The notes beneath the pieces were generated by a model. It worked only from the letters and a program-made list of their open reading frames with translations, was not told the DNA's origin and did no database searches. A program made the position numbers and the translations under genes. A stretch of DNA of 64,000 bases, taken from NCBI RefSeq assembly GCF_001426645.1, contig NZ_LMEX01000002.1, forward strand, positions 1,136,322-1,200,321, in the 5' to 3' direction. This document shows, in pieces, positions 36,050 to 44,754 of the stretch (the first letter of the stretch is position 1; each line of letters starts with the position of its first letter). This DNA is from Rhodanobacter sp. Root480. Its GTDB lineage: Bacteria; Pseudomonadota; Gammaproteobacteria; Xanthomonadales; Rhodanobacteraceae.

Positions 36050-37456
36050 TCAGCCGAAGCGCTGGCGCAGGCGATCCAGCGTGGTGCGATTGCCGTTGGC
36101 GATGTCGCGGAAATCAGCACTCAATTGCGGGTGCTTCGCCACGCGCTGCCAGAAATCATCGGCCCACGCCGCGGCGCTCTGCCAAGTCGGCAAGGTGGCG
36201 GGTGAAGGCGGTGGTGGCTGATAGCTGCGGGGCATGAGGCTGCCGCTCGTGGTGGGTCGGTACAGCATCGGCAACATGTCGTAGCTCGGTGCCAACGTCA
36301 GCGGCAGCGCGTCGTCGAGAAAGAAACCGAGGTTGCCGAAGTGCATGTCGGTGTTGCCGATCATCTGCCCGAACCACCAGCGTCGCTGAACGTGTTCGAG
36401 TGCCTCGCGATCCAGCCAGCCACCGTGTTGCATGCGCCCGGCGGCGTTCGGCCAGCCGTCGCGCACGCCGTCGTGCGCATCGCTCCACGCCGCCAGCGAG
36501 ACGAAGCCGCGTCGGCCGTGCGCGCCCACCCGGTCGAAGCGGGTCGATTCCAGACAGAGCCTGCCCTGCGACCAGACCAGTTCGTCGTGGGCGACGGTTT
36601 CGCCGTGTTCGGCCAGCAGCTGGCCGGCCAGCTGTTCGCAGATCAACAGGTCGGCCCAGCGGCGGGCTACCGGATTGCCCTCGACCGGCTCGCTGAATTT
36701 CACGATGACGTGACGCGGCGAGCCATCCCCATCCTCGATGCAGGCGGTGAACTTCGGTTGCTCCCCAGCGGCGGATGAACCCGCGCGTTCGCCGGCCAGC
36801 GTGGCTTGTGCCAATGCGGCGTAACGTTCGGTACGTTGCGAATGCGCAAGCGGGTCGGACGCGGCGCGCAGGGCGCGGTCCAGCGATTGTTCGCCCAGCA
36901 CGAAGTTGCCCGGGCCATCCTCGCCACGCAGCAGCAGGGCGGTCAGCACCGCGTCTTCGTTCCAGCGCAGGATGTCCGTGTTCAAACCCAGCTCGTGTGC
37001 GCACCGCTGCCCGAACAGGTGGCCCAGGAAACCTTGCGGGCGCATGTCGTCGAGGAACCAGGGCAAGCCGGGGAAAACCCCTTCGTGGAATTCATCGCGC
37101 AGCCAATCGGCCGGCTGTGCCGGGCGGACGACGCAACCCTCGCCATGCAGCGCGATCAATTGGCCGAACGTTTGCGGCCGCCCGTGGGCGTCGATGCGGT
37201 AAAGCGGCCAGCGATCACCCAGGCCGCGGACACTGCGAGTGGCCGCGTAACGCGAGCGGCGCGCCTGCCCGATGCGTACGACCTGGTTATCCGCCGCTGC
37301 CAGCCGGCGCGAAATGCTCGGCTGGCTGACGCCCAAAACGGTCCCGAGCTCGCGTGCGCTGGCCCATTGATGGGCGCGCAGCACGTCGATCAGGTGTTCC
37401 GGCGAGGTATCTCGGATAGTCACGGATTGAATAGATACATGAATAGTTTCATCCAT
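36050..37456 (-). CDS. yjjJ: HipA-family serine/threonine kinase with fused DNA-binding domain (YjjJ-type)
   Basis: This 468-residue protein combines an N-terminal winged-helix DNA-binding region (SARELGTVLGVSQPSISRRL, about 33-52) with a HipA-like kinase domain: the Gly-rich loop SSAAGEQPKF (227-236), the catalytic loop GNTDMHFGN (Asp370 expected as base) and the metal/activation segment APSYDML (389-395). Fusion of the operator-binding part to the kinase is the YjjJ architecture of Escherichia coli, where overproduction is toxic; no separate hipB lies nearby. The target is unknown. The ATG at 37456 has no clear ribosome-binding site. The upstream DNA has TGAATAGATA at 37428-37437 and again at 37505-37514, possible operator half-sites. 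Confidence 0.87.
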   Translation of the reverse strand: MDETIHVSIQSVTIRDTSPEHLIDVLRAHQWASARELGTVLGVSQPSISRRLAAADNQVVRIGQARRSRYAATRSVRGLGDRWPLYRIDAHGRPQTFGQLIALHGEGCVVRPAQPADWLRDEFHEGVFPGLPWFLDDMRPQGFLGHLFGQRCAHELGLNTDILRWNEDAVLTALLLRGEDGPGNFVLGEQSLDRALRAASDPLAHSQRTERYAALAQATLAGERAGSSAAGEQPKFTACIEDGDGSPRHVIVKFSEPVEGNPVARRWADLLICEQLAGQLLAEHGETVAHDELVWSQGRLCLESTRFDRVGAHGRRGFVSLAAWSDAHDGVRDGWPNAAGRMQHGGWLDREALEHVQRRWWFGQMIGNTDMHFGNLGFFLDDALPLTLAPSYDMLPMLYRPTTSGSLMPRSYQPPPPSPATLPTWQSAAAWADDFWQRVAKHPQLSADFRDIANGNRTTLDRLRQRFG

Positions 37457-37549
37457 GCAAGATTCATATATATCAGCGAGTTATAACGTACTTAGATGGG
37501 CTTATGAATAGATAGTCGGCTATCATCGCGATGCGTGCGCGGCTATCCA

Positions 37550-38482
37550 TCAATGCGCGGGCGGATGCGTCGCCACCATGGACGCCTGGCGCGCCACCTT
37601 CATCGCGGCCAGTTTGGCGCGGATCGCCGGTACGGCCGCCAATGCGGCTTGCTCGCCGCGCAGGATGGCGCGGTCTTTCTGGGTGAAATCCGCGGCGCCG
37701 ATGCCGTCCAGTTTGGGGTGGATCACCATGTCGGCGCGGGCCAGTTCCTGCTCGCCGAGCTGGCGGCCCATGATGGAGATGGATTTGCCGATGACGTCCA
37801 GCATGCCGTCGGGGCTGCTGCGGTCCGGGGGCGCCGAGATGTCCACCGCGATGACGAAATCCGCGCCCAGCCCGCGCGCGGCATCCACCGGCACCGGGCT
37901 GACCACGCCGCCGTCGACGTAATGCTTGCCGTCGATGGCGGTGGGTTCGAACACGCCGGGCACGCTGCTGGAGGCGCGTACGGCCTGGCCGGTATTGCCC
38001 AGCACGAACACGGTGCGCTGCCCGCTTTCCAGTTGCGTGGCCACCGCGGCAAAGGGCAGTTGCAGGCGCTCGATCGGCCGGTTGCCCACTTCCTTGTTGA
38101 TGTAATCCTGCAGCTTGCGGCCCTGCACCAGCCCGCCGGAAAACAGCCGCACGTCGCGGATTGACGCTTCATCCAGCGCCAGCGCCGCCTGCTGCAACTG
38201 GAACGGGTTCATGCCGCTGGCATACAGCGCGCCGACCACGCTGCCGGCGCTGGTGCCGGCCACCACCTCGGCGTGGATGCCGCTGGCCTCCAGCATCTTG
38301 ATCACGCCGATATGCGCAAACCCGCGCGCCGCGCCGCCGCCCAGTGCCAGTCCGATCTTCAGCTTCACCGGCGCGGGGGCGGCCAGTGCGGGTGGAATGT
38401 CGGGCTTGCGCGATTCGAAACAGGCGCTCAGGGCGAGCGAAGCCAGCACGGGCAACAAGAAGCGGGTGCGATAAAACAACAT
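37550..38482 (-). CDS. Patatin-like phospholipase lipoprotein
   Basis: This 310-residue protein has a lipoprotein signal with lipobox LSAC (Cys21) and a patatin domain: oxyanion motif GGGAARG (48-54), nucleophile elbow GTSAG (Ser78) and the catalytic Asp in DGGVVSPVPVDAAR. It is expected to be a membrane-anchored serine hydrolase of the RssA type acting on lipids at the envelope. The length is normal. It diverges from the prolyl-hydroxylase-like gene and is downstream of yjjJ's promoter region on the opposite side. Confidence 0.9.
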   Translation of the reverse strand: MLFYRTRFLLPVLASLALSACFESRKPDIPPALAAPAPVKLKIGLALGGGAARGFAHIGVIKMLEASGIHAEVVAGTSAGSVVGALYASGMNPFQLQQAALALDEASIRDVRLFSGGLVQGRKLQDYINKEVGNRPIERLQLPFAAVATQLESGQRTVFVLGNTGQAVRASSSVPGVFEPTAIDGKHYVDGGVVSPVPVDAARGLGADFVIAVDISAPPDRSSPDGMLDVIGKSISIMGRQLGEQELARADMVIHPKLDGIGAADFTQKDRAILRGEQAALAAVPAIRAKLAAMKVARQASMVATHPPAH

Positions 38483-38650
38483 GGTTCGGCCAGAAGGTGG
38501 CAGTACGACGAGTGTAGGGCACAACAATCGTGCCGAAAAATTGCCCGCGCGCGCGCCGCGGCCAGCTTGCACCCACTCCCGGGCAGGCGATACTGACCCT
38601 CCCCACGACGCGCAGGGCCCCACCTGCCGTCCACCCGAGCCGGAGTCGCC

Positions 38651-39532
38651 GTGGCAACGCACACCCAACTGACCGCCCAATGGCACGACTGGATCGTCGA
38701 AAACCTGGCCCGCGGCTGCGCCGTGCAGGCGCTGGTGGAAGACATGTGCCGCAGCGGCTTCGACGCCACCTTCGCCCATGCCGCGGTGGAGGCCCTGGCC
38801 CGAGGCGAGCAGCCGCCCGCCGCTGCACCGCTGAGAACGCAAGCCACCGCCTATGTCGCGGACGCTCCGCGACTGCCCGCGGGCAATGTCATCCCCACCC
38901 ACGACCGTGACGTCCGCGTGCTGCTGCGCGTGGCGGCGCCCACCATCGCCGTGCTCGACCAGGTGCTCAGCGACGAGGAATGCGACGAGCTGATCCGCCG
39001 CTCCGCCGACAAGCTGCAGCGCTCGACCACGGTCGATCCGGTCAACGGCGGCTACGAGGTGATCGCCGCGCGCAGCAGCGAGGGCACCTTCTTTCCCGTC
39101 AACGCGGACGACTTCATCGCACGGCTCGATCGCCGCATTGCCGAACTGATGAACTGCCCGGTGGAAAACGGCGAAGGGCTGCAGGTGCTGCATTACGGCG
39201 AAGGCGGCGAATACCAGCCGCATTTCGACTACTTCTCGCCCGGCGACCCTGGCAGTGAGGCGCAGATGGTGGTTGGCGGCCAGCGCGTGTCCACCTTGCT
39301 GATCTACCTCAACGACGTGGCGCAGGGCGGCGCCACCGTGTTCCCCACGCTGGGCCTGCGGGTGCTGCCGAAGAAAGGTATGGCCGTCTATTTCGAATAC
39401 AGCAACCGCGCCGGCCAGGTCGACCCGCTGACCCTGCACGGCGGCGAGCCGGTGGAAAAAGGCGAGAAGTGGATCATCACCAAGTGGATGCGCCAGCGCA
39501 GCTACGGGTTGGCGGCGCCAGCCGAGCCTTGA
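38651..39532 (+). CDS. 2-oxoglutarate/Fe(II)-dependent dioxygenase, prolyl 4-hydroxylase-like
   Basis: This 293-residue protein has a C-terminal prolyl-hydroxylase-like fold. Iron ligands are visible as His and Asp in YQPHFDYFSPGD and the distal His in LTLHGGEPVEKGEKW, with the 2-oxoglutarate-binding Lys following (GEKWIITKWMR). The first 70 residues form a helical region of unknown role. It starts at a GTG (38651) after a CGGAG site. Bacterial members hydroxylate proline in protein or peptide targets; the target here is unknown. Confidence 0.85.
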   Translation: MATHTQLTAQWHDWIVENLARGCAVQALVEDMCRSGFDATFAHAAVEALARGEQPPAAAPLRTQATAYVADAPRLPAGNVIPTHDRDVRVLLRVAAPTIAVLDQVLSDEECDELIRRSADKLQRSTTVDPVNGGYEVIAARSSEGTFFPVNADDFIARLDRRIAELMNCPVENGEGLQVLHYGEGGEYQPHFDYFSPGDPGSEAQMVVGGQRVSTLLIYLNDVAQGGATVFPTLGLRVLPKKGMAVYFEYSNRAGQVDPLTLHGGEPVEKGEKWIITKWMRQRSYGLAAPAEP

Positions 39533-39564
39533 TTCCTTTCTCCGCAAGCGGGGGGAGGAACAAC

Positions 39565-39618
39565 ATGTCGACGCACGATCCTTCGCGACCATCCCTGCTG
39601 ACACGACGTTGGCAGTAG
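39565..39618 (+). CDS. Possible 17-residue leader peptide
   Basis: ATG at 39565 is preceded by GGGGGGAGGA at ideal spacing, a stronger ribosome-binding site than most genes here, and opens a frame MSTHDPSRPSLLTRRWQ ending at 39618, 41 bases before the DJ-1/PfpI gene. It could be a translated leader or simply chance. There are no homologues to cite. Confidence 0.25.
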   Translation: MSTHDPSRPSLLTRRWQ

Positions 39619-39659
39619 CGTCAGCCCATCCTGTCACTCCAGCAGAGGAGGGCGAGGGT

Positions 39660-40271
39660 ATGCGCGATACGGTTTACTTCCTGGTGTTCGAGGGTTTTGC
39701 CGACTGGCAGGCGGCGCTGGCGTTGTGCGAGATCCGCCGCCCCGGCGACTGGCTGGTGCGGACCGCAGGCTTCTCGTCCGCGGCGGTGGTGTCGATGGGC
39801 GGCCTCACGGTCTCGCCCGACGTGACTCTGGCGCAGATCGATGTGGAACGCGCCGCCTTGCTGGTCGTGCCCGGTGGGCACCTGTGGCAGCGCGGCGACG
39901 GCGACGCGGCGGTGGCGGCGATCCGCCGTGTCCATGATGGTGGTGCGCCGGTGGCCGCGATCGACAGTGGCGTGCTGGCCCTGGCACGCAGCGGCCTGCT
40001 CGATGGCTGCCGGCACACCGGCAACTGGGCCGGCCACATCGACAGCCACGTGCCGACGTATGCCGGCGCCACGCAATACGACGCCGGCGTGCTGGCGGTG
40101 AGCGATGGCGGCGTCATCACCGCCAGCCACCTGGGCAGCGTGGAGTTTGCGCGCGAGGTGATCCACACGCTGGATCTGTACAGCGCCAGCGACCGTGAAC
40201 TCTGGTACCGCCTGTTCAAGCACGCGCAAATGCCGCCGTGGTGCGTGGGCGACGTCGCCGCCGCGGCTTGA
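39660..40271 (+). CDS. DJ-1/PfpI-superfamily protein lacking the usual nucleophilic Cys
   Basis: This 203-residue protein belongs to the DJ-1/PfpI (class I glutamine-amidotransferase-like) superfamily: [18 protein letters not shown] at the N-terminus, the LLVVPGG motif, and the nucleophile-elbow region [19 protein letters not shown], followed by RHTGNWAGH. In active relatives the elbow reads AICxG; here Asp102-Ser103 replaces the Cys. It is therefore either inactive in the usual sense or uses different chemistry. The ATG at 39660 follows a GGAGGGCGAGG site. Confidence 0.8.
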   Translation: MRDTVYFLVFEGFADWQAALALCEIRRPGDWLVRTAGFSSAAVVSMGGLTVSPDVTLAQIDVERAALLVVPGGHLWQRGDGDAAVAAIRRVHDGGAPVAAIDSGVLALARSGLLDGCRHTGNWAGHIDSHVPTYAGATQYDAGVLAVSDGGVITASHLGSVEFAREVIHTLDLYSASDRELWYRLFKHAQMPPWCVGDVAAAA

Positions 40272-40287
40272 GCGGCGAGGCTAACCC

Positions 40288-40325
40288 TGTGGGAAGTCGC
40301 TCCCACAAAAGCCGCTCCCACACAC
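40288..40325. repeat. REP-like palindrome
   Basis: TGTGGGA...TCCCACA (40288-40307), followed by a second GCCGCTCCCACA half. It is related to the TGTGGGAGCG elements at 50094-50174 and 57472-57533. It lies between the DJ-1 and GFA genes. Confidence 0.7.
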
Positions 40326-40345
40326 ACTCCTTGGAGGACCCCACC

Positions 40346-40750
40346 ATGACCCATACCTTTCACGGCAGCTGCCATTGCGGCGCGGTACGTTTCGAAGCCG
40401 ATATCGACCTGGCCGCGGGCACTGGCCGCTGCAACTGTTCAATCTGCACCAAGACGCGCCACTGGGGCGCCATCGTGCGGCCCGATGCCTTCCGCCTGCT
40501 GGCCGGCGAGGCGGCGTTGTCGGATTACCAGTTCAACACGCAGAGCGCGCATCACCTGTTCTGCAAACACTGTGGCGTGCGGCCGTTCGGTCGAGGATTT
40601 ATCGAGGCGATCGGTGGCGACTACGTGTCGATCAACCTGGCCTGCCTCGACGACGTCGAACCGCAGCAACTGATCGATGCGCCGCTGCACTTCGCCGACG
40701 GCCGCCACAACAACTGGATGTCGCCGCCCGCCGAAACGCGGCACCTCTGA
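40346..40750 (+). CDS. GFA/CENP-V-domain zinc protein
   Basis: This 134-residue protein has the GFA fold with zinc-binding cysteines CHCG, CNCSIC and CKHCG. The family is named for a glutathione-dependent formaldehyde-activating enzyme, but most members have no proven reaction. The ATG at 40346 follows a TTGGAGGA site. It is 28 bases upstream of a glutathione S-transferase gene and is probably co-transcribed, consistent with thiol-dependent detoxification. Confidence 0.88.
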   Translation: MTHTFHGSCHCGAVRFEADIDLAAGTGRCNCSICTKTRHWGAIVRPDAFRLLAGEAALSDYQFNTQSAHHLFCKHCGVRPFGRGFIEAIGGDYVSINLACLDDVEPQQLIDAPLHFADGRHNNWMSPPAETRHL

Positions 40751-40778
40751 AACACCCTTCGCCCATCAGGAGAGCGCC

Positions 40779-41408
40779 ATGAGCAAGCCCCACGTCAGCT
40801 TCTTCCATTCGCCGCAAAGCCGTTCCGCCGGCACCCGCGCCCTGCTCGAAGAACTTGGTGCCGACTACGAGCTGCACCCGCTCAACCTGAAAAACGGCGA
40901 GCAACGCCAGGACGCGTATCTGGCGATCAACCCGATGGGCAAGGTGCCGGCGATCCACCACAACGGCGCGCTGGTCACCGAGCAACCGGCGGTGTTCATC
41001 TACCTGGGCGATCTCTACGCCGACGCCGGGCTGGCGCCGTCCATCGGCGATCCGTTGCGCGGGCCGTATCTGCGCTGGCTGGTGTTCTACGGCTCCTGCT
41101 TCGAGCCGGCGGTGACCGACAAATCGATGCAACGCGAGCCGGCGTCGCCCTCGACCTGCGGCTATGGCGATTACGACACCATGCTGAAGACACTCACCGA
41201 CCAGCTCGAGAAGGGCCCTTGGCTGCTGGGCGAGACGTTTAGCACCGCCGACGTGTTGTGGGGCACCGCGTTGAACTGGACCACCATGTTCAAGCTGGTG
41301 CCGGAGTTGCCGGTGATCCGCGCCTACATCGACCGCGTGTTGGCACGTCCGGGCGTGCAGCGCGCCGCGGCGCTGGACGCCGAGCTGGTCGCGGCGCAAT
41401 CGGCGTAA
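40779..41408 (+). CDS. Glutathione S-transferase
   Basis: This 209-residue protein has an N-terminal thioredoxin-like domain (SFFHSPQSRSAGTRALLEEL, AINPMGKVPAIHHNGALVTE with the cis-Pro and the Glu/Ser glutathione contacts) and an all-helical C-terminal domain (FSTADVLWG). The catalytic N-terminal residue is probably the Ser in HSPQSRS. The substrate is unknown. The ATG at 40779 follows an AGGAGA site. It is in the GFA-GST pair, ending before a strong hairpin. Confidence 0.88.
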   Translation: MSKPHVSFFHSPQSRSAGTRALLEELGADYELHPLNLKNGEQRQDAYLAINPMGKVPAIHHNGALVTEQPAVFIYLGDLYADAGLAPSIGDPLRGPYLRWLVFYGSCFEPAVTDKSMQREPASPSTCGYGDYDTMLKTLTDQLEKGPWLLGETFSTADVLWGTALNWTTMFKLVPELPVIRAYIDRVLARPGVQRAAALDAELVAAQSA

Positions 41409-41452
41409 CAACAGCCGGAGCAAGGCGCAGATGGCCACCGTGCTCTCCTGCC

Positions 41453-41483
41453 CCCTCTCCCCCGGTGTTGCCGGGGGAGAGGG
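41453..41483 (+). terminator. Perfect 13-bp hairpin after the GST gene
   Basis: CCCTCTCCCCCGG (41453-41465) / CCGGGGGAGAGGG (41471-41483) with a 5-base loop, no U tract. It is of the C/G-rich palindrome type that also appears at 44710-44736. It may end or stabilise the GFA-GST transcript. Confidence 0.5.
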
Positions 41484-41551
41484 CCTCAAGTGCATGCTTC
41501 CCGTGACATTCGACGCTTTTCCCCATCGCCGGTCTCGGCGATGATGGCTGG

Positions 41552-42256
41552 ATGCGCCGTGCCGATCGCCTGTTCCTCATCATCCACGCCCTGCGCGGTC
41601 GCCGCACCGCGCTGCAGGCGCGCCAGCTGGCCGAGACGCTGGATGTGTCGGTGCGCACGGTCTACCGCGACGTGGCCGACCTGCAGTTGTCCGGCGTGCC
41701 GATCGAGGGCGAGGCCGGCGTCGGTTACGTGCTGCGCAAGGGCTCGGATATCCCGCCGCTGATGTTCAACGCCGACGAACTCGAGTCGCTGGTGGTGGGC
41801 ACGCGCTTCGTCCGCGCGTTTGCCGGCGCGCGGCTGGCCGCGGGGGCGCAGGCCGCGCTGTTGAAGATCGAGGCGGTATTGCCGCCGGACCTGCGCGAGC
41901 GCTCAAGCCGCACGCCCATCTTCGCGCCGACCTGGCGCGACGAGAAAACCCTCGCCTTTGCCGCCCGCATCGACCAATTGCACGCGGCCATCGGCGGCAA
42001 CCGCGTGCTGGAGCTGGGCTATCGCGACGAAGCCGGCAACCCCAGCACGCGGGAGATCGAGCCGCTGTGCCTGGCGTTCTGGGGCGGCAAGTGGACGCTG
42101 GGTGCGTGGTGTCGCCTGCGCGACAGCTTCCGCAGTTTCCGGCCCGACCGGATCGATGATTTCCGTGAAACCGGTGAGCTGTTCGACGAAGTCGCCGGCC
42201 GCAACCTGGATGCCTACCTGCAGGCGATGCGCGGCCATTACACGGTTATCGACTAG
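41552..42256 (+). CDS. YafY-type transcriptional regulator (HTH_11 + WYL)
   Basis: This 234-residue regulator has an N-terminal winged helix (MRRADRLFLIIHALRGRRTA, then LAETLDVSVRTVYRDVADL) and a C-terminal ligand-sensing WYL-type domain (IEPLCLAFWGGKWTLGAWCRLRD). YafY-like proteins often sit next to detoxification genes and control them, so the upstream GFA-GST pair is a reasonable target. No Shine-Dalgarno is evident before the ATG. Confidence 0.87.
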   Translation: MRRADRLFLIIHALRGRRTALQARQLAETLDVSVRTVYRDVADLQLSGVPIEGEAGVGYVLRKGSDIPPLMFNADELESLVVGTRFVRAFAGARLAAGAQAALLKIEAVLPPDLRERSSRTPIFAPTWRDEKTLAFAARIDQLHAAIGGNRVLELGYRDEAGNPSTREIEPLCLAFWGGKWTLGAWCRLRDSFRSFRPDRIDDFRETGELFDEVAGRNLDAYLQAMRGHYTVID

Positions 42257-42376
42257 CCGGGGTTCGGGCGCCCGCAGCGGCATCGCCCTTCTCCATCACA
42301 CGGTACCCATCCATCGGCACGGTGCCATCACGGCGTTCGGTGCGATGATCGGCGGATATTTTTCGTGGAGACCGTG

Positions 42377-44164
42377 ATGATCCGTTGTTGGCGTTACCTG
42401 CTGCTGGCGGGCCTGGCGTGCAGCGCTTTGGCGCATGCCGGCACGGCCGATGACCGCTTTCGCGCGATCTACCAGCAGGAATGGTCGTGGCGCATCGGGC
42501 AGGCCGGCATCGTCGCGTCGGGCGAATCGCAACCCAACAACGGCCGGCTCGATACGGTCGACGCGGCCAGCCAGCAGCAGCGGCTGGATTACTGGCAGGA
42601 CGTGCTCAAGCAGCTGGACGGCGTCGACGCCACCGCGCTGTCGCGCGCCAACCAGGTGAACTACGCGATCTATCGCGACCAGATCAGCAACTTCGTCGCC
42701 AACCAGCGCTTCAAGAACTGGCAGATGCCGTTCAACAGCGACTCGGCGTTCTGGTCGGACATCGGCTACGACCTGGGCAGCGACCGGCTGCGCACGGTGG
42801 AGGATTACCGCATCTACCTCGACCGGCTGGGCCAGATCCCGGCGTATTTCGACCAGCAGATCGCGAACATGCGCGCCGGCCTGAAGCGCGGCTTTTCCGT
42901 GCCGCGCGCCGTGCTGGACGGGCGCGACGCGTCGATCGCCGCCGTGGCCGAGCTGACCGACCCCACCCAGGCCAGCCTCTACGCGCCATTCCTGCACCTG
43001 CCGGCCACGTTGCCGGCCGAGCAGGCGCAGGCCATGCAGGGCAAGGCCTTGCAGCGCATCCGCGATGACGTGATCCCCGCCTACGCCAAGCTGCTGGCGT
43101 TTTTCCGCGACGGCTACGTGCCACAGGCGCGCACCACGCTGGCGGCCGAGGCGCTGCCCGACGGCAAGGCGTTCTATCGCCAGCAGATCCACGAATACAC
43201 CACGCTAGACCTCGGCCCCGACGCGATCCACCAGATCGGCCTGGACCAGGTGGCGAAGCTGCACGCGCAGATGCTGGAGGTGATGAAGGAAAGCGGCTTC
43301 CAGGGCGATTTCCCCGCGTTCCTGCATTTCCTGCGCACCGACCCGCGCTTCTATGCCAAGACGCCGGAAGAGTTGCTGATGCGCAGCGCCTGGGTGGCCA
43401 AGGAAGTGGACGGCCAATTGCCGCGGCTGTTCGGCCACCTGCCGCGCGCGCGCTTCACCATCGTGCCGGTGCCGGCCGCCATCGCGCCGTACTACACCTC
43501 CGGCCGCGGCGACGCGAACGAGTACATGGTCAACACCTACGACCTGCCGTCGCGGCCGCTGTACAACACGCCGGCGTTGACCCTGCACGAGTCCTACCCC
43601 GGCCACGCGCTGCAACTGGAACTGGCCGAAGAGAACCCCGATCAGCCCGCGTTCCGCCGCGACAGCTACATCTCCGCCTATGGCGAGGGCTGGGGCCTGT
43701 ATTCGGAATACCTTGGCAACGAGATGGGCATCTACAAGACGCCGTACCAGAGGTTCGGGTACCTCACCTACCAGATGTGGCGGGCCTGCCGGCTGGTGGT
43801 CGACACCGGCATCCATCACCTGGGCTGGACCCGCCAGCAGGCGATCGATTACCTCACCGTCAACACCGCGCTGTCGGCCCGCGAGATCGCCAACGAAGTG
43901 GACCGCTACATCAGCTGGCCCGGCCAGGCGCTGTCGTACGAGCTGGGCTACCTGAAAATCCGCGAGCTGCGCGCCAGGGCGGAGAAGGCGCTCGGCGCGA
44001 AATTCGATGTCCGCCACTTCCACGACACGGTGCTTTCCACCGGTTCAGTGCCGCTGCCGTTGCTGGAGCAGCGCATCGACCGCTTCATCGCCGAAGGTGG
44101 GCCGGAGCCGGATTACGGCTGCGCCTGCGCCAGAAAGGGCGATGCGAAGCGTTCAGGCCAGTAA
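42377..44164 (+). CDS. Secreted DUF885-family putative metallopeptidase
   Basis: This 595-residue protein has a signal peptide (MIRCWRYLLLAGLACSALAHA) and the DUF885 domain over its full length. A metal-site-like HESYPGH motif lies near residue 405 with a downstream Glu region (SYISAYGEGWGLYSEYLG), the arrangement expected of a gluzincin-like peptidase. Family members are predicted periplasmic or surface enzymes; a substrate is not known. The ATG at 42377 follows GGAGA; in-frame GTG codons just upstream are less likely starts. Confidence 0.87.
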   Translation: MIRCWRYLLLAGLACSALAHAGTADDRFRAIYQQEWSWRIGQAGIVASGESQPNNGRLDTVDAASQQQRLDYWQDVLKQLDGVDATALSRANQVNYAIYRDQISNFVANQRFKNWQMPFNSDSAFWSDIGYDLGSDRLRTVEDYRIYLDRLGQIPAYFDQQIANMRAGLKRGFSVPRAVLDGRDASIAAVAELTDPTQASLYAPFLHLPATLPAEQAQAMQGKALQRIRDDVIPAYAKLLAFFRDGYVPQARTTLAAEALPDGKAFYRQQIHEYTTLDLGPDAIHQIGLDQVAKLHAQMLEVMKESGFQGDFPAFLHFLRTDPRFYAKTPEELLMRSAWVAKEVDGQLPRLFGHLPRARFTIVPVPAAIAPYYTSGRGDANEYMVNTYDLPSRPLYNTPALTLHESYPGHALQLELAEENPDQPAFRRDSYISAYGEGWGLYSEYLGNEMGIYKTPYQRFGYLTYQMWRACRLVVDTGIHHLGWTRQQAIDYLTVNTALSAREIANEVDRYISWPGQALSYELGYLKIRELRARAEKALGAKFDVRHFHDTVLSTGSVPLPLLEQRIDRFIAEGGPEPDYGCACARKGDAKRSGQ

Positions 44165-44244
44165 CGCCCATCCTGACGACTGCCGTCCCAATAACTGCCG
44201 GTATGTAGTAATATTTGACGCAACTTCACAGGGAGAGTAAGCGC

Positions 44245-44655
44245 ATGACGGCTCATTCGACCCGCATCGCCGAAGCCGCGCCCCGCTACACCTCGCCGGA
44301 TACGCTTGCCGATCCGGCGCTGCGCGCGTTCTTCAACCTCACCGAACAGTGGAAGCTGCGCATCGCCGACCAGCGCAAGCTGCTGGGTGATCCGCCGGAG
44401 TCCACCTTCTACAAGTGGAAGCGCCAGCAGGGCGGCAGCCTGGGGCGCGACACGCTGGAGCGGATCAGCTACCTGCTGGGCATCTGGAAGTCGCTGCAGA
44501 TCCTGTTTCCCGACCCGGCCCAGGCCGATACCTGGCTGCACCAGCCGAATACGGCGCCGCTGTTCGGTGGCCATTCCGCGATGGAGCGCATGTTGTCGGG
44601 CAACGTGGCCGACCTGTACGTGGTGCGCCAGTACCTGGACGCGCAGCGCGGTTGA
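44245..44655 (+). CDS. Xre/MbcA/ParS-family antitoxin
   Basis: This 136-residue protein has the antitoxin layout with an N-terminal Xre-like helix-turn-helix (TFYKWKRQQGGSLGRDTLER) and a C-terminal DUF2384/ParS toxin-binding domain (TAPLFGGHSAMERMLSGNV, DLYVVRQYLDAQRG). It is expected to bind the RES toxin encoded next and repress the pair. The ATG at 44245 follows GGGAGA. The 99 bases to the toxin gene include a C/G hairpin, so the ratio of the two proteins may be tuned there. Confidence 0.88.
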   Translation: MTAHSTRIAEAAPRYTSPDTLADPALRAFFNLTEQWKLRIADQRKLLGDPPESTFYKWKRQQGGSLGRDTLERISYLLGIWKSLQILFPDPAQADTWLHQPNTAPLFGGHSAMERMLSGNVADLYVVRQYLDAQRG

Positions 44656-44709
44656 GCAAAGTGCAGATGATGGTCGCGCGCGGCGAGACGAACGCGCGGC
44701 ATGCTTTTG

Positions 44710-44736
44710 TCCCTCCCCCGCGAAGCAGGGGAGGGA
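44710..44736 (+). repeat. C/G-rich hairpin between antitoxin and toxin genes
   Basis: TCCCTCCCC (44710-44718) / GGGGAGGGA (44728-44736) forms a 9-bp stem 55 bases after the antitoxin stop and 18 bases before the toxin ATG. It could attenuate toxin expression or mask its ribosome-binding site region. Confidence 0.55.
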
Positions 44737-44754
44737 GCACATCCTGGAGCTTTG

